Source of the DNA: Powellomyces hirtus
Lineage: Eukaryota > Chytridiomycota > Chytridiomycetes > Spizellomycetales > Powellomycetaceae
Direction: 5' to 3'
Length of the DNA: 64,000 bases
Assembly: GCA_025526995.1 (NCBI GenBank)
Contig: JAHLKG010000024.1
Coordinates: 1-64,000 of the forward strand
Shown piece after piece: positions 25,320-35,518 of this stretch (position 1 is the first letter of the stretch; each line of letters opens with the position of its first letter). The position numbers and the translations under genes were made by a program. The notes under the pieces were generated by a model. It searched no databases. It saw only the letters and a list, made by a program, of their open reading frames with translations, and had not been told where the DNA came from.

Positions 25320-26717
25320 ATGGCTGCTAGTGGGGCAACCGGTCGGGTTACCGGTCGGGTTACCCGTAGTCAAACTCGACTCACAACAGGGACAAGTCAT
25401 TCCTTTAGGTAGTCAGGGACTGGGGGCAACTTTCCAGACACATGTGTAACCAAATTGCAATACTCAAAGAGCTGTCAAGCGGAAAGAGAACAACCTGGAA
25501 AGCAAACCGGTCAAAAAGAGGTCCATCAAGGAAGAACCGGTGGACCGGGTGTCTGCGCCGGCGCTACCATTCGATGCACCAGCAGATGTTGGTATTACTG
25601 AGATAGATACGGTGCCGTCAGCTTTTGCAGTTGACAGCGCCGCTTTGCCAAAGCCTGAAGGAGGTTTCAGTTTTACAAGCGCACTGGCGCACATGTATAA
25701 GCAAGATCCAAATCTTGAGGCATTGATCGAGAAGTCAGGCAAGCCGTGCCGAATCTTCGAGAACCCAGCGCTCGGCCAGGAGAGCTCTGGATTAAACTCC
25801 TTTAAAGCTCTCACGAGAGCTATCGTCTACCAGGTGTGATCTTGAGATGAGGCCACTTTATGAAGCAGTGTCGACGTCGCTCATACTCTTGGTAAAGCAA
25901 CTATCAGGAAAAGCCGCTGCGTCGATCATGCGGAAGTGGTTGCTCGTCTTCGGTGATGAACGCGCATCCGAGCCGGACTCTCAATGGTTCCCCACTCCGC
26001 AACAAGTACGCAGCTTCGATCAGGCTACTTATCGTGCCGCAGGCTTTTCGAACCGCAAGGTAACTTTTGTCCAGAAAACGATCTTACTATCTGTATACTA
26101 ATCTGAATCAAATCAAATCTCAGGCCGAGTACGTTCATGCTTTGGCCGACAAGTACATAGACGGGTCGATTACCGATGAAAAGCTACTCACGATGAACGA
26201 TGAGCAGATCAGCGAACTATTATGCAGCGTGAGAGGCATAGGGCAGGTTAGTTCTGCTGTGACTGCCGGAATCTACCGAACTCTGACATTTGGCGGCTCG
26301 TGCTTCGCGCTTGATAATTACCTAGTGGACTGGTAAAGATGCATGCGTTGCTTATGTTCCATTCTGTGCCCTTTTGTCTGACGGGTGTCAAATCAGTTGA
26401 TATGTTCCTCATGTTCGACTTGAAAAGACCCAATATCCTTCCAGTGGGTGACTTGGGCATTCGCAAAGGGATGAGTATGTACTTCCAAATGAAAGGAGCG
26501 AAAGGAAAGGGAAAAAGCAGCGGCCCGGGGAACGGAGTATATTTGCCAACGGTGAGTATCCCGTTGCAGCGTTTGCATTGCATTATACATGTTCATCAAT
26601 CTCTCTACACAGCCGATGGAGATGATAGAAGCCGCTAAGATATGGGAACCATACCGAACTATCGCGTCTTACTATATGTGGACAGTGGCTGACACCAAGA
26701 CAGTGGATGATGCTTGA
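25320..26717 (+). CDS. DNA-3-methyladenine glycosylase, AlkA/Mag1 type (7 exons incl. 7-nt microexon)
   Basis: HhH-GPD base-excision-repair glycosylase that removes alkylated purines. Exons: 25320-25408, 25470-25833, 25898-26059, 26124-26246, 26326-26332, 26397-26551 and 26613-26717, about 334 aa. Residues 1-60 are basic and probably nuclear (VTRSQTR, KPVKKRS). The catalytic core starts near residue 100: [15 protein letters not shown] (first HhH-domain helix), then the hairpin SVRGIGQ, WTVDMFLMF, and [11 protein letters not shown] with the catalytic Asp ~D267. The Trp-Thr of the GxGxWT motif is encoded only by the 7-nt exon TGGACTG; skipping it would break the frame inside the active-site motif. 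Exon 1 contains a tandem 12-bp repeat (RVTGRVT). It is divergent from the unknown gene to the left. Confidence 0.92.
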
Positions 26718-26851
26718 TGGCGGCAAAGGACATCTCAGCTCCCACATTCTCTCTAGTTCAAGAACTAGTATTGGAGAGTAAGTAGCAACAGTACATATAA
26801 TCAAAACAAATAGCACAAGTCTATCTCAGTGCAATCAGAACTTGAAGTCCT

Positions 26852-28298
26852 TCACTCGCCAACGATGTAGTCCTCCAGCCCATCCGTGGTCAGATGATTC
26901 GTCCATTCGAACAACGGATCAAAGTCATCATCCATCATCTCTTCATCTGAATGGTGAAGCTGGACATGCGCATCAGGAAGCTGGAACATGCGATTCTTGG
27001 TCACTTTGACACGCTTCTTAACCGATGTCCGTGGTGCGGTTTGGCGGCTGTCACTGGTGGAAAGAGGCCATGTCAAAATGGGGCGCGTATGGAATGTGAC
27101 GAAACTTGTCTTCCGCGCATGATGTACCTGCGAAGGATTCGGAACGACGTCTGCTTTCGAAACCCTCCTCTAGATCGGCTACTCATATCGCATACAAGAT
27201 CTGGAAATCCAGCGGATGCTATCCTCAGAGGTCGGCGTTAAATGTATGGGAAGTTACACACACGCAGTTTACAGCCGGTGCTTACGCGTCACAGTCAGCT
27301 CCCGCCATGTGTTATTCCGTCCCCCCATGTATGCCGGTTTCTGGTCGAGCGAGCTGATGTACTGCACCCAAAGATCAGCATGTCATTTCAATTGGTTTAA
27401 GAAAGCGATCTTCCGCATTTCTCTGTCGCATGAAGCACGTAGAACTCTTTACCTGCACGAAATCGAGGCGATTCGTAACTTCGTCCGGATGCGCAACTTT
27501 CAGTCCGCGGTTCTGGTACTCGTTGCGCATCACATTCTCCGAATACAGGCGCACGCCCATCATTGTGCATGAGTCAACAGCTGCCTGAACATCGGCCATT
27601 CCATGACAGTACATCAGTATGCTTCGCCACCGAAACTGCAGGATTCCGTTCGTCCCCACCTGGGTGTCCGCCTGAATGAGCCGGTTCCCACTGTAGTAAT
27701 GCACGCTCGTACTCTTGGTGAAGATCTTGTACATGATAGTTGGAGGGAATGATGCGCCTCCAAATCTTTAATGCGGAAATAGAGTGGTGAGCAGACGCGG
27801 GTGGATATCATTGCATTCGCTAGTCTGTACCTGAAACGAACTTTCGCCTGCACCACTGGATCTCGCATCAGTTCAGCTTCTTTTGGACATAGCCGCCGTA
27901 ATATCTCGAGAGTCATTGACCGTTCCTGGGCATTCCATCTTGTCAATGATCAGGTATTGGTATAGACGTGGAAGCTCATGACCTACAGCTCGTATTAAGC
28001 TTTCTTTCAGCCAGTGAAACGTCCGTCGCATGAGAAATGATTTCCATAGCCTCTGTATTTTTACCACAGCGATTCCCTGCGCAATAGAGCTGTTTCATAT
28101 AAATGCAAAAATCAGATGTCGATGAGGAGGGTGTCAATGATAACAGTGCTCAGGACTCCTATAGGTTCATCAATGTCTCAGTATTCACCTTGCGGAAGGA
28201 ATGGCTGGTTTGTGGACTGAAAAATGCGGTAACGGTGGGAGGCCAAGTAAATCATGATATGGATCTATGGCACCGTCCTCCTTTTGTTCATCGTACAT
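26852..28298 (-). CDS. MFI: MFI/C11orf65-like protein (7 exons)
   Basis: Homologue of animal MFI (C11orf65), reported as a mitochondrial fission regulator and found mainly in flagellated lineages. Exons: 28298-28189, 28089-27987, 27925-27831, 27765-27453, 27340-27286, 27200-27128 and 27053-26852. The product is 316 aa, almost the human length (313). An IQ-like helix (VKIQRLWKSFLMRRTF, ~46-61) is followed by the family core CPKEAELMRD...KVRFRFGGASFPPTIMYKIF (~85-120). Near the C-terminus DPLFEWTNHL...EDYIVG matches the WTN-L--DEYI motif of the family. The middle exons are less conserved. An earlier in-frame ATG at 28376 is possible. I compared against the human protein from memory, so a profile search should confirm it. 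Confidence 0.8.
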
Positions 28299-28444
28299 GG
28301 CTTTGGCCGTTTTTAAAGGCACCTGCGAGCAACATGGAAAGTGACACGAAAGAAGCGGGAGCCTCCACAGCCACATTACATAATCATGGACGCGGTAATA
28401 AGTTATGGATATTTACATTCATTGCGAAATCGAGACGTGACCGA

Positions 28445-29676
28445 TCATTTAGCATTGTTGTTGATTTCTGATGATCCTGGCTCATCTGGAACCTGACCAG
28501 CGTCTCTTGAGGAGCGCTTCCGTTTTCTCACTCGTTCTATCATGTCCGCATACTCGTCATGATATTTGCGGGAGTGTCTTAACCTTTCCTGCTCGGTCTC
28601 GGAAGTTTCTTCGTGTCTCCCTGTGTTTGTAAATGATGCCGGTTTTGCAGCATTAACATTTCGCTCCCATTCCCCGAGTTCTCGAGCTAACTGCAAGGTC
28701 GATTTGTTGCCCCCTTCGTCAATGTTAGCGTTATAGCGCTTGATCCACTCCGAGAGTCTTCGAATAAGGGTTTGACGGTCTCCACTCGATGGCAAGCCGT
28801 CTTTCTGGAGTAGTTTCCTCAGCTCAGCGTCCCTGTAGTCTTTGTAATGGAGGGACGGCTTCGGGGCCTTCATGCTGCGAGGAATGCTGGGTGATGGTAA
28901 GAGGCCGTCCTTGCATCCTGAGTCAATATGTTGGTTTACATCTTTAGCCGAGGTTTGCTTTTGACAGATAGGACACGTGACCGTTGTTTTGCGGACTAAA
29001 GTCATAAGTCATGTTAATGATCTAACCTGAGCAGATGAACTCATCGGGAAACTAACTATACCTTGAGAATAGGATATGGAAGCTTGCTCGTTGTGTCGCT
29101 GAGAACCGGACGGTGTGCGTCTTGGGGGCGACTCCCGTGGTACTCCAATTGATTGTGGCATGTTGTATAGAGGATCACGATGATCATATGGCAGGGGTGT
29201 GTCACTTGGCACAAATTTCAAGTGCTCTTCACGGCATCGTTTGAAATGCATTACAGTCTCATCCAGCGCTAGAATGAAAAGTCGACCAGATACATAAGCC
29301 AAAAGAGCATAAGCATTCGGTTTGAAAAAGTTTGGGCATACCCCGATTAGGCCTCATATCCCCTTCGCCAAGAATGTTCACTCGACATATGGGACATTCT
29401 GCCTTGCGCGGCAAAGAGTCCCGTAGACACAGCGAGCAGAAGGAGTGCCCACAAGGCAGCGACATGGGGCCCTGTGAATAGCAGGAAGAATCAGATTGAT
29501 GTTGATGAGAGACCTGAGGCTTGTGCTCGGCTAACTTTAAAGAAGTCTTTGCAAATAGTGCAGCGCAATGACTCGTCGACTGATCTTAACGCGAAGAGTT
29601 TTTCTGGCCAGTCAAACGGAGAGCTGAGTTGGTCAACATCAGGTAAATTCTGGTGAGAGTGCCTTTCTCTGTTCAT
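28445..29676 (-). CDS. RAD18: RAD18 E3 ubiquitin ligase (4 exons)
   Basis: Postreplication-repair E3 ligase that monoubiquitinates PCNA with RAD6. Exons 29676-29536, 29471-29342, 29268-29062 and 28995-28445 give 342 aa. The RING finger is split: LRCTICKDFF in exon 1, then LPCGHSFCSLCLRD and AECPICRVNI in exon 2. All eight Zn ligands except one loop residue are visible. Exon 4 opens with a UBZ4 zinc finger (TCPICQKQTSAKDVNQHIDSGC by its ligands C-C-H-C), followed by a SAP domain (YRDAELRKLLQKDGLPSSGDRQ). The order RING-UBZ4-SAP is diagnostic. The protein is shorter than yeast and human RAD18 (487-495 aa) because the C-terminal region is reduced. The start at 29676 has a strong ACCATG context; 29706 is an alternative. 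Confidence 0.93.
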
Positions 29677-29888
29677 GGTGGAGTCGGGACCGTGCGTCTT
29701 GTACATTGTGTAAAAAGGTGGGCGAAATCGCAGACGAGGGGCAAGGGGAGGTCCGGATGGCGCAGTTGTTCATATCCCATCTTAGGATGTCATGACGGAA
29801 GTCCCAAATATCCAAAGTTTCCCACAACATCATTTGTACCTGTGTTTACATACATTACTTCGGGGTTAGACATCCGAGCGCTGTCGGG

Positions 29889-32338
29889 ATGCACCCGATT
29901 CCACCACTGATTCTGCTCAGCATTGGGGCGTTGTTCTTTTACTTTCTAATTGCGGTCAACAGCCCGACTCATCCCATACCGAAAGTGCTCCTGACTGCAC
30001 GAGTACACTTTCCAGAGCTCAAACAGAAGTTTGCAGATAGAGTGGTGGGATTTGCTCTAGTGGATGAGGGAAAATATGCGCACGTTGGCTGGATGGCCAA
30101 TAAGGACGAAAAGGGAGCTGAGAGTGGTATGTCTAGTTTGCAACGAGAGGGCTTTGTCAAGGTATGGTAGCTGATCAATTGCTTCGATCGATAGCCCTTT
30201 TGCAACATTATATCGTCCCGATCGAACCAAACACTACGACATTAGAGGCGGTTCCGATAGAAGAGCGGGAACTAGATGGAACCATCACGCACATTGCATT
30301 TAATCGCCTGCGGAAACCAGCGCCTTGTCTAGGGATGGTGAACCGTAGAGTTGTCGGAGAAGAGCTGAGGTGTGTTTCGGTTCTGAGAGGCTATTAATAC
30401 AACATCAGCGTCCTGACTCATTGAAACCAGCTATCATGTGGATATGACGTCCATAGACCCATCACTTTCGCCGGACCATCCAGATCGCTTAAGCACCTGG
30501 TCCTATACTCTTCCGGGCAGCTTACACGTCTCTCGTGCATCAATGAGCGCATCAGGCAACTTGATTGCGAGTAGGTACGGGGCGTCGAGCCGGCTCACTG
30601 CAAGGACATGACATGGATTCCTGGGCATCAATGACTGATACGATACATCTCCCAATTTGTGAACGCGCAAACAGGAGATATGACCAGAGCTTGTTCCGCA
30701 TATATAAGGCTCCGCAATGCGGGAATGGAATACCCTGTGTAGCGCCTGCCGGGATTGCCGGACCGGATCTATGTGAGTCTCTGTTGGCATGAGCTGGCAT
30801 GCGCAGCTTATTAACAGCCACCACTCTTATAGCATCATCCCTCGAGCGGCATTTGCTCGCCGTGGAGTTGTTCAAGACCGAGTAAGAAACCGGTCGCTGA
30901 GTGCTCTTATAATCATACAATCTGTCATGCGCGGATGATTCTAAATGTTGACCACCGCAGAGACGGTCCTATGAGCATATTCTCGGTGACCTACGCTGAA
31001 GCTGAAGACTATTATCGCGTATCCATGTGCATTCACTCGCTCATAGACGGCGAATGGGTGCAAGACGAGTTATGGAAGGTGTGCGCGAATATGCATAGAA
31101 AAGTTCCGTTAGGTGATGAGGCTAACAAAATGGTCTTTCTCTACTAGCGTCCATATATTCACTACCAGCGGAACGTATACTCCCCTGTGGTCGGCCACGA
31201 TGTGCTAGAGGCGGAGAACGTGGATCAGCTATCATGGCTTACCACTCCAGTTGTTGGTAATTGGCAACATCAGTGTTACATTTCATTTCTTGTCTAACGT
31301 CCAACACGTCTCCCAAGCCTCCTCTTCAACAGCAAAGACGCTCGCCTGGATCTTTCTCGGCCGAATATTCACTCTGGACTATGTGAATGCCACCGTCAGC
31401 GGCAAGACTCACGGCTACATCCTTGACGACACGACCACCGTGACGGATCTGAATAGTGCTGATCTACGTCTGAAAGGGGCGAATCTAAATGATGATGGCA
31501 CTGTTCTTGCGGTGGTAAATGAGGTATGGCACGCATTTTGGTTTTCGCTCTGATCCCAGTCATTTACCCGGTCACGTCACTTCTAAAAGAGTGATGATAT
31601 CATAACATTTGAAAGACCACTCACCGCGTCAGTACCTGACACGGATTCAGAACCTTGGTTTTGGGATGACTTTTTCGCCATCTCTCACGAAGTTGGATTC
31701 TTTTTTGACGGAAGTCTGGAGTCCACGCCCATGACAAGAGAGCATGACGACGTCGCCTCATATCGGCGGCCTGCTTGGCACCTGAAGAACGTTTGGTTGA
31801 ATGAGGTAGACGCGATGGCCGGAGGACAGGTATGGATCAGTCAACCTTGCGCAACCACTTTCTATGGTCAGTGTGTCTAACTTTTCTTTTGAAGGTTGTT
31901 GTGGCTTTCAATCTAATCAACGGAACAGACCTCGTTGCTGGGAACATCTCCAAAAGCATATCGCCGGGATCCTATATTTGTAAGTGCATTTATATCAAGT
32001 TGAAACATGCTCCCAGAGATTTAATACTTCTCGCGATAGTGATATTGTACAGCAACAATGTGTTAAATTTGCTTGACCTTCAGCATACGTATGAAGGATC
32101 ACACGTAAAGCGGTTTTTCAAGGCAAGATGGCCTATGTTGAGTGCTATGGCTGGAGTTGTCGCCATGTTTGTTGGGAATGAATTACGGTAGGTCGCACTA
32201 AGTCTCACGACGTCATATATCGACTCATACTGATCATAATGGGTGACTAGAGGAGGCCTTTCGCAATATCATGCAGTCTTTGTGGCGGGACTCGGCTTCT
32301 GGATTCTTTGCTGCGTTATGATGACGGTAGACCCGTAA
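29889..32338 (+). CDS. Predicted integral membrane protein, unknown (12 exons)
   Basis: Not recognised. Exons: 29889-30126, 30195-30369, 30431-30574, 30675-30772, 30833-30881, 30961-31078, 31148-31256, 31318-31523, 31590-31829, 31895-31979, 32040-32187 and 32251-32338, all phases consistent, 565 aa. One N-terminal hydrophobic helix (PPLILLSIGALFFYFLIAV, residues ~4-25) acts as signal or anchor. A large, mostly beta-rich extracytosolic domain follows. Two hydrophobic helices close the protein (MLSAMAGVVAMFVGN and AVFVAGLGFWILCCVMMTV). The topology resembles a type-I/III endomembrane protein with a beta-sheet luminal domain. Repeated short strands such as TWSYTLPGSLHVSRASMSAS suggest a beta-propeller-like fold, but no signature is clear. 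Exon 9 could also end at 31805. Confidence 0.65.
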
Positions 32339-32387
32339 TATCATGAATTGCAATTTGCACGCATGAGGCGTTCTAAGACTTTCGTAG

Positions 32388-33063
32388 CTATGCCACTATC
32401 CTCATATCCAAGATGTCCGCCATGTCGTACGTAATGGCTTCCTGTGCAAGATATGCAAGATAATCGGAAAGCCATTCTTCATCAGGCGGCAATTCGAACT
32501 TGCGCAGCTCCGGTTCTTCCTCTCCTTCCTCATTATGGGTCACCGCGAGGGGTTGAGTGCGCTTCATTGTCACGCGCGAGCGACTCATGTCGTAAGCTAT
32601 GATTGATGCTTCCTGATGAGAAGATCAAGACAAAAGCACATGAGTTTTCAAGCTAACGGGCATCGTTTCGTGTGGGGTTTCGGTCAAGTACCTGGAAATC
32701 AGAAATTTCTGGGCAATATGATTGCGACATTTCCAGCACTTTATATGCGACAAGTTGCCCAACGACAGGCATTCCAATTAGTTTGGGCATGGAATTGTAG
32801 TCTTTGGATTTCGGTTGTGATTGTGGAGGTGGCGATTTTTGGGCTTTCAAGAAAAGTTTTTTATTACTTTTACTCTTCCCAAACCCATATGGGAAATTGT
32901 CCTCCAAATCAACCTTTGTGAAGATCGCGCGCGGTGCATCGATAGGGTCATCAAATTTGATGTGAGTCCTCTGTACGTTCATCAACTTCTGGATCTGCTT
33001 CCGCTTGTTCTTGCCCAGAGATAGAGGCGGAGGTATTATCTCCGGAGAATTTTGAGTCTCCAT
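32388..33063 (-). CDS. Coilin C-terminal (Tudor-like) domain protein (2 exons)
   Basis: Predicted 198-aa protein whose C-terminal half looks like the atypical Tudor domain of coilin: IGMPVVGQLVAYKVLEMSQSYCPEISDFQ, joined across the splice to EASIIAYDMSRSRVTMKR. Coilin has the same GDxIAFKxLELxxxYxPExSxF...GxVxxxD pattern. Exons are 33063-32692 and 32612-32388. The N-terminal half is Lys-rich and disordered. The N-terminal ubiquitin-like oligomerisation domain of coilin is not visible, so this is either a short coilin variant or a gene whose first exon(s) I could not find; the frame could extend upstream through an acceptor near 33090. The acidic Glu stretch at ~140 is of unknown significance. 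Confidence 0.55.
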
Positions 33064-33330
33064 TGCGGATTCCACGATGGGGCGCCTGGGAAAACAAAAA
33101 CTGAGGTACGACCCGTGCAGCCTTAACGCGCGCGGTCATGTGACATATTGAGCGTAATCAAGACTGGGCGGAACTCCGCAGATGTTCCATTGATCAGCTT
33201 TTATTATACTCCATACATTATTGTTCTCGCTGTTCAGAAAAGAATTGGATCATCCAATGATTAAGTTACTGACAAGCTGCAATGGCTATGATGGTATATC
33301 GCAGTAGCTTCTTCACACAGGTGATGTCTT

Positions 33331-34951
33331 CTAGCCCATGACGGCACGGCCTCCACGTTGTACGCGGTCGAAATCTTCCAAACAGGCTTGAGTATCAGGA
33401 GCATAAGGGCGGTCGCCGTGGAAAATATAGCCGGGAACTATGATTGATCAACCGACATAAGAGAGTGAACACGCTAGCAGGCGTCAGTTCAGGTTGCTTA
33501 CTATGCCCACGGTACCCAGGAATGGGACGAGTGTTGACCAGAGACAGATAGTCTGTGGTATTCATTGCCACGCTCGCACTGTGCGGGAAACTGCAATATA
33601 CATAGTGTTGAGCGGTTAGAATCGCCAATCTGTTACTGAAGGGATAAAGCTCACCCTCTCGGAACGTTTTTGTCAGCATTGAAAACAGCATAGGCCACTT
33701 CGGCAGTGTTTCCAAATGTTTGCGCATAATGCGTACGACTTCCTGGAATGAATCCGGTGAAACCAGGAATTGGCCGCACAGAGCTTTGCTTCGAGTTGGT
33801 GACCATACGAGAGCTGCCGGGACCCGATACCGTCGTATGGTATGTGTTGTTGTTGGCGTTCGTGGGGTTACTGGAAATTGCTGGATGGTATGGGTTGACA
33901 GTTGGTGCGCTTGGACCACCTCCTGCGGTAAATTCATCCAACGCTCTGCGGACGTTGTCAGGGTAGGTCTAAATCATGCAATCATGTGATCAAGTTAGAA
34001 TCGTTCGTTGGCTTGGCCTGGGGAGACGCAATGAGCTTACCTCGCCAAAATGGTTTTGCAATCTTGGCACAAAACCTGTGTAGCCACCGACAAAGGTTTT
34101 TTGCGGGTGCCCTTGCGGTAGATGGTACGGACTCATGTCCTCAATTGGCGAGGATGAGGTTTTCGCTGCCGAGTATGTGAAGGTTGCCTTTGACCCAATT
34201 CCATATTTGAAAGCGAGAGGTTTTTGTCCAGGCGGTGGGACTGGGGCGAAGTTTGACGCTCCACTTGCATTGCCTCCAGCAAATCCTCCCCCGTGCGGTC
34301 CGCTGCGATGCTGTGATGTTTTATTCCTGGCTGTAGCTGCTTGTGAGTGGAAGGAACCTCGAGAAGCGCCATTTTGTCGGTCCTTGACGATGGCCTGAAC
34401 ACGCGGAGGGAGCATTCGTTTCGCGTCAAGCATTTCATGAAAATCTGTCAATGAGGACTGCGTTGTTTCAACATATGGGTGTCCGAAATGCTCTTGTGCC
34501 CGTGGGATAAAACCTTTGGTTGCGGTATGCAGCATCAGTGATTGTGCCACATTTTATGTGTCTGAACTTGTGTCCAATTTGCATTTTGGGACCCACCAGT
34601 GTATCCAGGAACAGGTGGGAACGAGAACCTGTCATCACCCGTTGCACTTTTTACGCCTGCACCTTTTGGCCAGTCACACTTGCCAGCCGATTCACCTGGC
34701 TGCGCACTCCCGGTGCCATTGATGACCATTTGACCTTGTCGGGCGGCCGCAGCCTGCAGTTTGCGCCTGGCAACCTCCTGCTGAATTACTCCGCCTTTGA
34801 TCGTTGGGTCCATCCGAAGAATGTGCCTCGTAGCGTTTCCGTACGTCTGCCCATATTGATGCTTCAGATTCGGAACAAATCCAGCGTAATTGGGAGTCGC
34901 GATGATGTTGGTGCCTCCTGTCGTAGTATCCGTGGCATGTGATGCTTTCAT
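33331..34951 (-). CDS. CIMIP2/FAM166-like ciliary microtubule inner protein (5 exons)
   Basis: Predicted axonemal microtubule-inner-protein of the CIMIP2 (FAM166) type. Exons 34951-34597, 34513-34041, 33968-33655, 33590-33502 and 33437-33331, 445 aa. It consists of repeated short motifs of the family form [PG]GY[TA]GF[VI]P followed by a FGxTY-like motif: NYAGFVPNLKHQYGQTY, GYTGFIPRAQEHFGHPY, GYTGFVPRLQNHFGETY, GFTGFIPGSRTHYAQTF and two degenerate copies (PGYRGH, PGYIFHGDRPYA) at the C-terminus. Linkers are Gly/Ser/Asn-rich. Such proteins snake along the inside of doublet microtubules, so expression is expected only in zoospore formation. Animal paralogues usually have fewer copies; five or six is high. 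It lies directly downstream of the WDR97-like giant gene, same strand. Confidence 0.8.
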
Positions 34952-35518
34952 TCTGACTCTTTTTGCCTGGGGAGCTCTGGGTAGTTGTTGCGGTATAGTA
35001 TCTGTGCGCGCTGCCAGAACCAGCGGAATAGCGGCTGTAACTATGCGGCCCTCAGATTCCAATCACCTCTGCAATTTGTTGTTGACTGGTCCAGCAGGCC
35101 GGAGTTTGCAGCTTCAAGTTAAGATCAAGTACTGACTTGAAGCGAACAGGGTGGAAAGGAAGGGTGCTAAGCGGATTCAACTTAGCGGACCCAAACAGGA
35201 TTAGATCCTGAAATCAAATGGTATTGACAGCGGACCTCATGATCGGAAGTTTTCATAAGCGGTTTTTCGGGGATTTCCTGAAGTAGAAGTATTTCAAACT
35301 CCGCCTACCACACCCCATAACAGTTCTCCGATTTATACATCTTCCGGTCAATTTCAAGATAGGGGACCATATTCAGTTTCTCTTCGTCAGGTCATCATGA
35401 TAGAGCCGAAGGCCTTCAAGTTAACATGTCCTATTTAATTACAATATTGAGCCTGAAGCCCACATTCAATGTAAATTTGACTTTGTACAAATGCCGTGGG
35501 CGATTGTTGAGCACAGAA
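34952..35518. other. Intergenic
   Basis: About 570 bp between two same-strand flagellar genes. It should carry the promoter of the CIMIP2-like gene and the 3' flank of the WD40 gene. No RFX-type X-box palindrome was recognised by eye. Confidence 0.4.

Noticed and set aside
25320..25370. Short direct repeat GGTTACCGGTCGGGTTACC-like, considered as a CRISPR or satellite
   Set aside because: Only two 12-bp units, inside the first coding exon of the glycosylase; eukaryotic genome, no spacers.
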